Source: Ophiura sarsii (Eukaryota > Echinodermata > Ophiuroidea > Amphilepidida > Ophiuridae). From it: 64,000 nt of DNA. Position numbers and translations under genes: made by a program. Of this stretch, positions 23,727 through 34,518 are shown piece by piece (position 1 is the first letter of the stretch; every line of letters starts with the position of its first letter). The notes beneath the pieces are model-generated. The model was given only the letters and a program-made list of their open reading frames with translations, had not been told where the DNA came from and did not search any database. The stretch spans positions 44,247,319 through 44,311,318 of the forward strand of contig CM069457.1 in the NCBI GenBank assembly GCA_035610835.1. The letters are read 5' to 3'.

Positions 23727-23880
23727 CGGAACGACGGGACGCCGGGACGCCGGGACGCCGGGACGCCGGGACGCCGGGACGCCGGACGCTGGGACGCCGG
23801 GACGGCAGGACGACGAGACAACGGGACGACGGGACACCAGGACGCCGGGACGCCGGGACGACGAGACGCCGGGACGCTGG
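23727..23880. repeat. 8-bp GC-rich minisatellite (GGGACGCC)n
   Basis: About 19 units of GGGACGCC and variants such as GGGACGAC and GGGACGGC. It lies between the stop of gene 1 (23926) and candidate poly(A) signals (23697, 23650), so it is probably in the 3' untranslated region. Open frames on both strands (Arg-Asp-Ala-Gly-Thr repeats) are artefacts of a period not divisible by three. Confidence 0.9.
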
Positions 23881-23925
23881 AACCTATCGTTTGCACCGGA
23901 CGCATTCTATGCCTTATGCTATTAG

Positions 23926-24265
23926 TTAAATATTTGCGTACTGAGGGGCACTTTTGTTACCAGCTGTATTCCCTTTTAAAGCCTGGTAGGACAGCTCTTC
24001 ATTCACCGTGTCTAAATCAAGACCTTGATACTCGGATTCCTTCTTGATGTTGACATCTTCATAAGCGGATCCATCACTTGAAGCTCGAGGCGACATCTTG
24101 GTCTCCATAGCTATGTTGACTTCATATGCCGGCTCCATGGTTTGTGAGCGTTGTTGTTGTTGTTGTCTTGCCATCATCTCCTTCTTGGCATCAATTTCAT
24201 CGTAGATACCATTTTCGTTATTTGTTGTTTCCTTTTGTGTTTCCTTTATTGGGGCTTTTCTCCTT
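23926..24265 (-). CDS. Gene 1: cytoplasmic tail exon with ITIM/ITAM-like tyrosines
   Basis: The exon follows TATAG| at 24266. Its first base completes the split codon left by the membrane exon (phase 2), giving RRRK, a typical stop-transfer signal. It encodes about 112 residues and stops at 23926-23928. All six tyrosines lie in YxxI/L/V or close variants: IYDEI, AYEVNI, SAYEDV, SEYQGL, LSYQAL, QYANI. SxYxxV, SxYxxL and LxYxxL match the ITIM consensus. YEDV-x7-YQGL and YQGL-x10-YQAL have ITAM-like spacing, and YAN could bind a Grb2-type SH2 domain. A glutamine run (QQQQQ) sits in the middle. Expected role: phosphotyrosine-dependent recruitment of SH2 proteins under a membrane receptor; this is inferred from motifs. 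A Tc1-like element ends only five bases upstream of the exon. Confidence 0.85.
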
Positions 24266-24270
24266 CTATA

Positions 24271-24901
24271 CGGTGTGCCATATATTCGTGCACCCCCCAA
24301 AAAAAATAAGTCACATATAATGATTTAAAATTAAAGTTACATTTTTTTTCAGAGTATTGGTTTATTCCTTGAGGTCTTTAGAGTTAGGAGAGTCTTTAAC
24401 AACCTTATCCTGCTTATTTATATAAAGTTATTGTCCCCATGGTGCTTGATCACCTCCGACACTCGTTCTGTCCAATTCTTGTCCACCAATGAAGTAAGAA
24501 GATCCTTGTTCTGGTCTAGTTCCTGCCAAACACGTTTGACTCTAGCTATCAGCTGGGGTAGTGTAGTGCAGTAGGGTGTTGCAAAGACTTTCTCTTTCAA
24601 AATTGCCCACAATTTCTCCACTGGATCCATGTCTGGAGAGTTACCAGGCCACTGTTCTTTGGTCTTTGTACGCGCCATTTTTTTCACTGCCTGAGGTGCA
24701 TGGTTTTGTGTATAGGTGATATTGCGTATCCCCAGGCTATGCTGCTAGCGGTGACATGATAGCGCCGTCTATTGATTATTCCCGTGAAGTAATAGCAGTA
24801 CGCAACAGCCAGGCGGAGTATTCAATAGATGGCGCTATGCTAGAATTTTTTACAGTCAGATGCGTTCGGCCGAAAGGGGTGCACGAATATATGGCACACC
24901 G
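24271..24901 (-). mobile_element. Tc1-like element, internally deleted (631 bp)
   Basis: CGGTGTGCCATATATTCGTG at 24271 is matched by its inverse ending CGAATATATGGCACACCG at 24901. TA flanks both ends (24269-24270, 24902-24903). It keeps the C-terminal part of a DDE transposase and is therefore not autonomous. On the gene 1 strand it lies between the membrane exon and the tail exon and has pushed the old pyrimidine-rich tract (TTTTGAATCTGTTTGCACAT) 631 bases away from its AG. Confidence 0.9.
24418..24687 (-). pseudogene. Tc1/mariner transposase C-terminal fragment
   Basis: 89 residues with WPGNSPDMDPVEKLWAILKE, the last catalytic block of Tc1-type DDE transposases, followed by a helix-rich C-terminus (TLPQLIARVKRVWQELD). 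The N-terminal DNA-binding domain and the first two acidic catalytic residues are missing, so it cannot transpose itself. It lies within the TIR-bounded element 24271-24901. Confidence 0.9.
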
Positions 24902-26753
24902 TATATGTGCAAACAGATTCAAAACGTGATAAACGTTATTTTAAAAAGTGTATTATGCTTTATATTTCATACTCGGGCGGTAACAATGCAAATGCGGCAA
25001 GTTAAAAAACCTATTGTTTAGGATTGAGACGAGACGGTGGGATAGTAGACAAATTATTTATTATGTCTTGGTATATTGAGAGGTCCTTTGTGAAGATGAA
25101 ATAGTGGGAAAGGCTACTGCTTTGAATTATCCCATTGAAAACGTGGTTTGTTATTAAGATTACTGGAGAAAATAGAACAATGAACTGCGTGCATGCACAC
25201 TTTGTAATTGTGCTGGTTCTTCAAGGTATTTCAGCCCGATCGTATTGGAAATAATTTTAGATGTGCTTTAAAAAAGATGAATATCTGCCAAAAACATAAT
25301 CCGACGTCACAACAATAACTTTTTAAAACTAGGATGGTCCCGGCGGCTCTCCGGTGGCCTAAAAGTGTACCATAAGGCAAAAAAAAAAAAGGTATATTGT
25401 ACAATACGGGCGGGCGGGCGGATTTTTTTTTCTTTCTTTCTTTTATCAGCGGAAGCTCAAAGTTCAGCCAACAAGAAGTTGAAATCACTCTAAGAGTCGC
25501 ACATATATGTTATAAACACTTAATTTAATATTCAATGCCATTTAAACTGGAAAAAAAAATCTTTAAAAAAAAAAAAATATATATATATCTGGTTTTTTTT
25601 TAAAAATCTGAAGAAAAACAATCTGAGCGGCCCTAAATCTTACGAGCGGGCGGTCGAGGACAACATAACATTTTTGTTTGGCCGAAGTGGTACCGTTGCG
25701 CTAACGTTCTAGTATCGATCCCCGAAAATCGCCAAATGTGTGCTCCGATATATATAGCTCTGGCGAACCAAATAGGCTAGGTGTGAGAGCGCCTTTATTT
25801 TTCAAGTGCTTTCCCGACGGTGCTCCTCCGATCGTCTCGCCGTTGTACATGTGTGCTCTGGTTTAGTCCCGGCGAGGTACATCGGTAGTGTGTGACAGCG
25901 CCTTAAAATTGTTGACGTCTCAAAAAGTTCGTTGTCTAAACCATCATAATGCAAAGTTGTGCTGCTGCTGCTGCTTAACCGAAAAAATATAGTGTGAGAT
26001 TCGAGTAGCCGAGCGGTGCTTTCAAATCAATAAATTACACTAAACATGAATCGAGACTCGAAGTAATCAGCATGAGGCAGTTCATTCTGTTTCAATTTTT
26101 TTAATTCGTTGAACGTTGAATCTAGATCTTCAACAACATCGCTTTGCGTGCGATCTCTCACGGAGTTGTCTAATTTGTCTACTTGTCTGATTTCAAATAA
26201 TTATTTCCTTCAAAAGACTAATTTAGTGTAAGTCACGACCGATATCTTCTTATCTGCGGTGCGTTTGGCCACTAATAAGAAATAGCTAGAAATAGTTAGA
26301 GACAGCGATATAAGGATTTCCCCGAATGTGAAATAGACAATGCACATACATCTGGTTTTGATTAAAGGCGTACTACCGGACTTACGTTACTCCCCGGCCT
26401 GCGATTAATAAAATAGTTTTCTTTTGTACGATTCTACTGTATTATCACATATAGGTGGGTCTGCAAGAGCCAACACCCAACCTGTTTTACAAATTTTCGT
26501 CGGTAAATCATGCCTCGTCGGCACACCCCTTCCCACAATTCAAAAAGTCTGCTATGCAATATATGCCATTTCCTGTAAGCAATATTAGTTACAATTGAGT
26601 TTCATGAAACGTTGCCATCGATTATTGGATGAGAAAGAAATGGCGATATCTGAAATCGCAAGCCGGTTGTCTTTTTTGTATCGGTAGTTACATAATGATT
26701 ATCCACAATAAACCTTGAAAACACATTTTTTCCATAAGTAATACATAACCTAC
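24902..26753 (-). other. Gene 1 intron (membrane exon to tail exon)
   Basis: AT-rich sequence with low-complexity patches at 25380-25440 and 25555-25610. Open frames here have no recognisable domain. Confidence 0.6.
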
Positions 26754-26856
26754 CTGTATACTACAACGATAGCGATAACGATGATGATGACTAGTATGAC
26801 TGCTATTGCTACACCGGCGATCAAACCGGTACTACTTGTTGGTCTTGGTGATACAA
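26754..26856 (-). CDS. Gene 1: transmembrane exon
   Basis: The acceptor TTTTGTCTGCAG and the donor |GTAGGT bound 103 bases. Entering in phase 1 it encodes a short Pro/Ser/Thr stalk (VVSPRPTSST), then GLIAGVAIAVILVIIIVIAI and VVVY, a clear single membrane span. It leaves in phase 2 so that AG joins the A of the tail exon to make Arg. The glycine-rich start and isoleucine/valine-rich core are usual for a type I membrane protein. The exon is too short to be seen as an ordinary open frame. Phase agreement on both sides (1 in, 2 out) with independent exons makes the model strong. Confidence 0.85.
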
Positions 26857-27784
26857 CTGCAGACAAAAGGTAACATCATTATTAACATGATTAAGAATAG
26901 CGCACTGTAAATCAATATCAATCTGGATATACAAGTTACGGGTGGTACAGAAAATGCGGCAAGAAATATAGAATTAAGAACCAGGAGCTACCTTTACACA
27001 CAGTTCACAGATAGCAAGAATCAAATGTAATCAGAAGAGTGGAAGAATGCACCCTCTTTACTACACGCTTGTGTAACGTGTGTTTTGATCGTTTAGAAAA
27101 CAATCATTCTATCACACTGTTGCACAGGAATACAATATGTATAAAAAAACAGTTATACAAATACCGCAAACAAAAATAAAAACAAATCCAGACTCATTAG
27201 AGAGGAACGTGATCGATAGCCCTTTTGACGATATTTGCTAGCAACATTCTTATACCTCATTCTGGTATCAAAGATTGTGTTTTAGCAGTAACGGTCACTG
27301 GTTAAAGTTTGATAGATTATATGGCAGAATATGCAGTTCCCACTATCATGACTTAAGCAGATTACGCACACTGCAACAGCATCGAAGCGCTGTTGAATAA
27401 AATGCACGAGATGTTTAGGCGGTTTATTCGATTCGATTCGAATATGTGTGTGTATGCATGAGCCAAACATAACCTCTACACAACAGCACTGTGCATACCT
27501 GCTTGGAATGCATGTCACAAGCTCTTTTGATAGACTTATGCCTTGTCAAATTTAAAGTGTATGTTGACGTTAATATTATATGAATTTATTTCCTTCTACA
27601 AGTGTGCATAACCATGTCATTTTGAGACATTTAGGACGCATGATTCTTGAGAGAAAAAAGTGTACATCTTATAACATTTACATTATTTGGTAACAAATAA
27701 GTTATTATTGTACCGCCCAGATAGCCGAATGGCTCACGGGTTTATGTCAAATATATTATCTATAGGCCTACATTGAAACCATAC
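26857..27784 (-). other. Gene 1 intron (FN3 second half to membrane exon)
   Basis: No repeats of note and no further exon. A 78-residue open frame at 27282-27518 on the minus strand lacks fitting splice phases. Confidence 0.5.
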
Positions 27785-27854
27785 CTCCTGGTGGGACGAA
27801 CACAGATACAACATTTCCCCAAGGCCCCTTACCGGCACTCGTCTGGGCTTGAAC
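27785..27854 (-). CDS. Gene 1: FN3 domain, second half
   Basis: Bounded by TTTATATTATCAG| and |GTATGG, 70 bases, phase 0 in and phase 1 out. It encodes VQAQTSAGKGPWGNVVSVFV and PPG. This is the F-G strand region of an FN3 domain (VxAxTxxGxGxW). It completes the domain started in the exon at 33217-33452 and leads straight into the membrane exon, so this is the membrane-proximal FN3 domain. Confidence 0.85.
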
Positions 27855-28191
27855 CTGATAATATAAAGAAATATTCGTAAAAATGGGAAAGGTCAAAATC
27901 AGACATATTGCATAACGAGATTCAGGCCAGTGAATAGAGGCCTGTAATAAGCTGCGCTCAAAAACTCTTTCGTACTTCAGATGGGATAGTTTAAACCCGG
28001 AGGGAGTGGTACCAAAACATTTACCGATTTTCGGGGGAAAATGGACTCATTATGTTTACCGGAAACCTCAATATTCCTATACATTTGACAGATGTTGCTA
28101 ACATTTCGGTGAAACACATCAACACCATGGATTTTAGACCCATACATTTACCCAAAATGAATTTGAAAAGGGGGCATTCATTTACCAGAGT
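27855..28191 (-). other. Gene 1 intron, left part
   Basis: Short unique sequence between the exon and composite repeat F. No exon seen. Confidence 0.5.
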
Positions 28192-28269
28192 CCGTTAGCG
28201 CCCTCAACGGAATAAAGCGCAATAACACTGACAAAATAGTTTAAGAATGTAGGATATCCCATATTTATT

Positions 28270-29622
28270 GTTTAAGATTTGTTTTCTTCTTTTTCGCCCC
28301 AATAAGGGAAACCCCTGGCCAAGGCAAGCTCAGGCCAAGTTAAAACCTTCAAGGGACAGGAGATGATACCACCGGCCTCCCCTTGTGGCCCGTATTACAA
28401 ACCTGGCAAAATGGCTGGACAGCAATCCAAACTGACCCTCCCTGGTCTGCATAGTACGCGGGACTATAAAAATGAGCCCAACGATGATGCCTTACTTGTA
28501 CGTGACTAAACTCCTAAAAATCCCATGAAGCTTTTCTTGACATGGCAGGCAACTATCATCACCGACCTGTAGTGCAATGGTCGGCTGTATGCTTAGCACC
28601 TTCTAAATGTAGACTTCGGTAAAAGGCCGAGCGTCTCATGGCCGAGAGCTTGTTAATCAGACAGATACTACATGCGAACGATCTGGCGGCTGGAGCTTCC
28701 TTAGTGATCAAAGCTACCCCTGCGCCAAGTAAGTTTGTTTTAAGATTTTGTTGTTGTTGTTGTTGGTTTACCCCAAGAAGGGAAAGCCGAAGCTAAGGCA
28801 AGCCCAAGCGACGGACAGGAGAGACACCACGTCGACCGGCCTCCCCCTGTGGCCCCGTATAACAAACCTGGCAGAATGGCTGGACAGCTATCCAAACTGA
28901 CCCTCCCTGGTCTGCATAGACGCGGGGACTATAAAAATGAGCTCAACGAAGTTGCCTCACATACATGATAGTGTACTACCGGTAGTGTAATGGTCGGCTG
29001 TATGCTATCATCTTCTACATATAGACTTCGGTAAAAGGCCGAGCGTCTCATGTCCGAGCTTGTTAATCAGACAGATACTACATGCGAACGATTTGGCCGC
29101 TGGAGTTTCCTTAGTGATCAGCTACCCCTGCGCTAGGTAGGTTTGTTTAAGATTTTGTTGTTGTTGTTGTTCGGCCCAAGAAGGGTAACCCCTGACCAAG
29201 GCAAGCCCAGGTCAAAGTAAAAACCTTCAAAGGACAGGAGATGACACCACCGGCCTCCCCTTATGACCCCGTATTACAAACCTGGCAGAATGGCTGGACA
29301 GCAATCCAAACTGACCCTCCCTGGTCTGCATAGTACGCGGGGACTATACAAATGAGCCCAATGATGATACCTTACATACGTGACTAAGCTCCCTGAAAAA
29401 CCCAAGAAGCTTTGCTTGACATGGCAGGAGAGCTATCATCACCGACCTGCAGTGCAATGGTCGGCTGTATGCTTAGCACCTTCTACATGTAGACTTCGGT
29501 AAAAGGCTCATGTCCGAGCTTGTTAATCAGACAGATACTACATGCGAACGATCTGGCGGCTGGAGCTTCCTTAGTGATCAAAGCTATCCCTGCGCCAGGT
29601 AAGTTTGTTTAAGATTGAGCCA
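28270..29622. repeat. Three long tandem repeats inside element F (about 400-470 bp each)
   Basis: AATGGCTGGACAGC with ATCCAAACTGACCCTCCCTG, ACTTCGGTAAAAGGC and AATCAGACAGATACTACATG occur three times in the same order (units from about 28270, 28740 and 29150). Units differ by small indels and TTG-repeat length (TTGTTGTTGTTG). Confidence 0.85.
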
Positions 29623-29639
29623 TCCTTGTTTTTACCTGC

Positions 29640-30400
29640 CCGACCTCCACCCCCCCCCCCCCCCCTGAGTGTTTTGACATAATAATGTATCAATATCATT
29701 TCAACGGTGTCAAAATATAAACTACGTACAGTATACAACAGGTTCTGAAATACTTTGGGATTGTATTATTTGGTGATTTATCGATTTTCACTGGCCAAAA
29801 TAAAAAACCTATAAAATCTATATTTCAACGTTGCCAATTGGCAGCTTCTGCCACAAAGCTGCCTATTGGCAGCATTCAAAGCTGCCAATTGGCAGCTTTT
29901 GACAATTGTTGTGATTTTGTCCTGCCAAAATGTGTTCATAAATACAATGATTCGGCAATACTTTGATTTTTCCTGGTCGAAATACTAACAATCGTTAAAA
30001 GCTGCCAATTGGCAGCTTTTGTGACAAAAGCTGCCAATTGACAGCTTTTGTCACAAAAGCTGCCAATTGACAGCAATAAAATGCAATATTCAACGGTTTT
30101 TCTTAAACATTTTAGCTGGCCAAAATTGAAATAATGCTAAATAATACAATCCCGGACTTGGAAAATGAAGAAAAAAAAGACCAAGCGCTTGTGATGCAGC
30201 AACAAAAAAAACCCCAAAAAACCAAAAAAATAAAAAATAATACAATCCCAGAGTATTTAAGAACCTGTTCTACGTACACATATAAACTACGTACAGTATA
30301 CGTATTTTATATTCTGACACCGTTGAAATCATATTGATACATTATTATATGTCAAAACACTCAGGGGTTGGTTGTTGGGAGGTAAAAACAACTAGATCTT
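29640..30400. repeat. Foldback block with GCTGCCAATTGGCAGC palindromes
   Basis: CTGAGTGTTTTGACATAATA (29666) and its inverse near 30360 form arms of about 90 bases. The core holds six GCTGCCAATTGGCAGC-type 16-mers (29831, 29858, 29881, 30001, 30030, 30060). The first four are palindromic or nearly so; the last two carry GACAGC. A C16 run lies near 29650. Confidence 0.8.
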
Positions 30401-30439
30401 GCTCTGGTCTAAGTATGAGTAAATGATCCCTAGTGATAT

Positions 30440-31620
30440 CTTCTTGACCTTTGACCTGATTATGATGATTTCCTTTTTTTGGCTTATCAATGCGCACAAG
30501 AAAAAGTAGTCAGGTCAAAATCAGAGCATGTCTTAAATGTTACCTCTGTATAGTGACCCCGTGTGACATGTCACTTCTAGTGCAGGAGCAACCTATATGA
30601 ACATTGATACGAGGAATCTTTTGATTAATTCTGACAATCATCAGTCGTTTCCTCTCGGACAAGTAGCATTTTGAGTGAATGGAGTGAAAATTTACATTTT
30701 GACCCCTAGTAACCCCAAACATTTTCCGATTTAAAAAACAGGGTATAATTTACGGGGATGGTACTCGTGAATATGTTGACCGATTCTGAAGTTCCTGTGT
30801 CGTTTCATTAAAATGCAATAGCGTTTTAAGTGAAAATCATATTTTGACCCCTAGTGGCCTTTTCTTGACCTTTGACCCCAAACTTATGATTGAGGTTTAT
30901 TTCTTGGCTTATCAATGCGCACAAGAAAAAAGTAGTCCGGTAAAAATCAGAGCATGTCTTCAGATTTTTATTTGTTTAGTTCAATGACCTCTAGTGACCC
31001 CATGTGACATGTCGCTTTTAGTGGAGGAGCACCCTATATGAACATTGATACGAGGAATCTTTTGACCAATTCTGACAATCATCAGTCATTTCCTCTCGGA
31101 CAAGTATTATTTTGAGTGAATGGAGTGAAAATTTACATTTTGACCCCTAGTGACCTTTTCTTGACCTTTGACCCCAAACTTATGTTTGACTTTTCTTCTT
31201 GGCTTATCAATGCGCACAAGATAAATGTAGTCGGGTCAAAATCAGAGTATGTCTTATGTTTTACACCTGTATAGTTCAATGACCCCTAGTGACCCCGTAT
31301 GACATGTCACTTTTAATCGCTGAACCTAAGGTGCATGGACCTAAGGAATCTTTTGACCAAATATGAAGGTCATCAGTCATTTTCCCTGAGACGAGATGCA
31401 TTTTAAGTGATCGCATAGAAAATTTGCAATTTGACCCCTAGTGACCCCAATTATTGTTTCATTTAAAAAAACCGAACTATTATAAATGCGTACGATCATC
31501 TGGAATATGTTGACCAATTTTGACGATATTGGGTCATTTCACTAAATTGCAAGAGCGTTTTAAGTGAAAATCACGTGTTGACCCCTAGTGACCCCTGTGT
31601 GACATTTGACCCCAAACTGT
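30440..31620. repeat. TGACCCCTAGTGACC repeat block in element F
   Basis: Three to four diverged units carry GGCTTATCAATGCGCACAAG, GAACATTGATACGAGGAATC, CATTTCCTCTCGGACAAG and TTGACCCCTAGTGACC in the same order. Unit length is several hundred bases and uneven. Confidence 0.8.
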
Positions 31621-31882
31621 GAACACCCTATATGAAGGTTAGGAGGGGGTTCTACTGATCAAGTCTGGTGGTTGTAGCATGTAAGATGTAGGAGGACATG
31701 CATTTTGTAGATGGGTTTGAGGAAAGTAGGAAAAGAAGACGAAACGGCAGAGATACAATACCTCGATTTTTGAAAAAATCAATGTAAGGATGGCTCAATC
31801 TTACAATAAATATTGGATATCCTACATTCTTAAACTATTTTGTCAGTATTATTGCGCTTTATTCCGTTGAGGGCGCTAACGG

Positions 31883-33216
31883 AATAAATATAATCTGGAA
31901 CTTCAACTGTACTATAATACAGATTAATACGAATTGTAAACTGCATACATAGTGCAGTTTAATAAGGAGACCAGGTTGGCAAAATCGGACCCTATTTGGC
32001 GGCACATACCCATAACCTCATATCCCCGTAGTGTAAATGCATATAGTTGTACACTACGATCTAATAAATCAAGTGTTTTTGGTATGACTATTAGTTGGGT
32101 GACCGCATAAACAGAACATCACGCGCCAAAGAGGTTATCCTGGTTTTGAATTAGTTCTATTTTTTGGTTCGCACTGAATTGGACGTCATGCACCAATTCA
32201 ATTCAATTGAATGCAAAATAGGCCGGGTCCGGGTGCGATTAACTGCCGTTGTTCGTTGGGCATGGATGCACGGATAGTGGCCCTCAGCATGCTCAGGAAC
32301 CACTTAATTGGTCATTGGTAGCATACAGCTAACTTAGGCGGTTTTCGGCATACAGTATATGTAGTAATTGATTTTTACAACAGTAACGCACGTTTCAGTT
32401 GTATGACACTCTATAAGACCCCCGGGAATGGTGCGTCACTTTACCGAGGTGCGTCACTTTCTCATGTAACATGATGCACACCTGCGTCACACGTGACGGA
32501 ACATTGCCATACCATAACGGTACCCTAAATCAATGTTGCGACGCACCATTGGTTGATTATGACATGGGCACAGGGCATAAGGTTGACATGGGCACAGGGC
32601 ATAAGGTTTCGACACCTCAATTATCAAGATAATTGGAATGACTTAGTTGTTAGTTGTACGGAAGCATAAGACGAATGTTCCGTTCCATAATGACACTGAC
32701 CTTCGAGTGATGGTTTCAGATCAAGGGTACACACTATAAATCGTTTAGTGAGTTTAAATACACTTTTTGGTAGTTCCATTGTCAAAATACATGTATGAAT
32801 TTAGCATGAGACAATTTATAATATGTACACAGGGTTAAAATAAATCGACAAAGGTGCTTGCAGCATTGGTTATGTAGGGCAATTTGCCTTCCATTGCGAA
32901 GTCTAAATACATGACATAAATATAATCAGTTTTATAGGCGGCGGAAGAAACACAGTTTTGGTGTGATTGGTGTCAAAAAGAATTTAGGGGAGGCAGGAGG
33001 AAATAGTTAATACACGTGTTATATGGGGCGTTTGGCAAATTTTAGAGACCAGGCGAATAGAAGGGGTCGTACAATTTACCCATCATCCCCACCCTACGCC
33101 ACGTTTCGCATGCTCATCACCTAGAAACGCACATGTATTGGCAAATCAGTCTGACGGAGGAGCCCAGTGTGATCAGTCTGATAAAATATATTTGTAGACA
33201 CTTTGGGAATACTTAC
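31883..33216 (-). other. Gene 1 intron, right part
   Basis: No exon seen. A 24-base unit GACATGGGCACAGGGCATAA+GGTT is duplicated at 32561-32608. Confidence 0.5.
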
Positions 33217-33452
33217 CTGGATGTTATAAGTCAAATGTAATCCAATCACAAGTAATGTAAACGTTCCTCCTTCCAAGGTGGCAGCAGCCAGGGTAATTTC
33301 CACAGCGTTTTCCTCTGTTTCGCCATATTTCCAGTAACGGATATGATAGTTTGTAATAACGCCATTGGATACATCTGGGGTGTCCCACTGTATGTCAATC
33401 GAACCTTCTTTGTTGCCTGTCTCTAATGTAACACTAGTTGGAGCAGATGGAA
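33217..33452 (-). CDS. Gene 1: FN3 domain, first half
   Basis: Acceptor CATCATGCAG| (ending 33453) and strong donor |GTAAGT bound 236 bases, phase 1 in and phase 0 out. It encodes 79 codons beginning VPSAPTSVTLET, with the FN3 B-strand tryptophan (IDIQWDTP), the C-strand GVITNYHIRYWKYG, and the E-F region LVIGLHLTYNIQ. The domain finishes in the exon at 27785-27854. FN3 domains split by an intron in phase 0 near the F strand are common in receptors. Upstream exons of the gene must lie at higher coordinates on the minus strand, but none was found up to 47 kb; they may lie beyond or be too short to recognise. Confidence 0.85.
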
Positions 33453-33569
33453 CTGCATGATGGGAGATAAATCATACTAATTACGATGTCAATATTTTTG
33501 AATCCATTTATCCTACTTTAACTGGTCTATCGCATCTCAGCATCACAAGCCTACTTCACAAGCGACAGG

Positions 33570-34060
33570 TAGTATCACCCACGGCCTTGTACAAAATGCA
33601 CACCATCCACTGTCCACACAATTTAGCAGCATTGCTCCCCACACCATACGTTCAACGTCGTGCTACGCGTTCAAATGTTGCAATATCAGCTCCAGCCCTT
33701 TCATTGCCGACTGCCAGAACTTGCTGCTTAGACAGAAGCTTCATTCATACAGCTGTTCTACTGTTGACCAATCTTCCAGACAATGTTGTTGGCAACATCC
33801 TAGAGGAAGGACTTCAATATTTTAAGTGTCGTGTGAACACAGACCCTCTTCTCTACAACTTTTTATAGTTTGTTGTCTAAGCTCTATCGATGTTATTGAC
33901 CTCCAGCTATGTTTTTCTCTTATACACATTTTTGATGTTGTTCTCCATGTTTGGGCTTTATCTTATTCCTGTCCCACGCCACTTTCATTGGTTCTTTTTA
34001 CCAGCACAATTGTGTTTTTGTATTTTGAATTTTTTCTGAGTTGCAGTGTACCAATTGATT
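33570..34060 (+). mobile_element. LINE C-terminal relic
   Basis: An open frame at 33587-33868 ends with CLDRSFIHTAVLLLTNLPDN, a degraded form of the RSFIPxxIxxWNxLP block found near the C-terminus of many non-LTR ORFs. It is followed by a 3'UTR-like stretch. No catalytic motifs are present. Confidence 0.5.
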
Positions 34061-34466
34061 GACCCATCAGAGCTCTCTGTAGACAGTTACCAGTTTGATG
34101 TCACAATGATGTGTAATCACTTAGTTCATTAACTTTGTTAATTTATGTGGGCTATTGTTTACATTTGCTCTTTACATAAAAACCTTCACACACATCATAA
34201 TGTCAATCTATTGACGTAGTCAGAACGTCGGGTATAAGTCGGATATAGTACGTTGGCCTACTACCGTTATATGGATGTCGGTTGTAGGTCGGCAAAAAAA
34301 CGTAATTATGTGGATCGTATTGGGAATGTCCTCTAAACGTCGGCTCGACGTTGGAAAAACGAGGTTTACAATGGTCGGTTCAATAACGTTGTATGGAGGT
34401 CGTCTTTACGCCAACTGCAGAACGTCAGCTGAATGCTGTCAATTTGTCGGCGGCTTTACGTCGCCG

Positions 34467-34518
34467 AAAATGTAAATTCTGGTATTAACTTTTAAGTTAA
34501 TACCAGAATTTACATTTT
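34467..34518. repeat. Perfect 52-bp palindrome (25-base arms)
   Basis: AAAATGTAAATTCTGGTATT+AACTT, a two-base centre TT, then the exact inverse. No mismatches. Able to form a cruciform or a very stable hairpin. Confidence 0.95.

Larger units (their letters stand above)
28192..31882. mobile_element. Composite TIR element F (3.7 kb) in a gene 1 intron
   Basis: CCGTTAGCGCCCTCAACGGA at 28192 and its inverse ending at 31882 form arms of about 85 bases (with ACAAAATAGTTTAAGAATGT and AGGATATCC). Between them lie three blocks: roughly 450-bp tandem repeats, a foldback section with a GCTGCCAATTGGCAGC core, and repeats built on TGACCCCTAGTGACC. No transposase was seen and the target duplication is unclear. 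A solo end lies at 2118-2400. Confidence 0.7.

Noticed and set aside
23651..23929. Arg/Asp/Gly/Thr-repeat ORFs on both strands
   Set aside because: Artefact of the 8-bp minisatellite, open in several frames.
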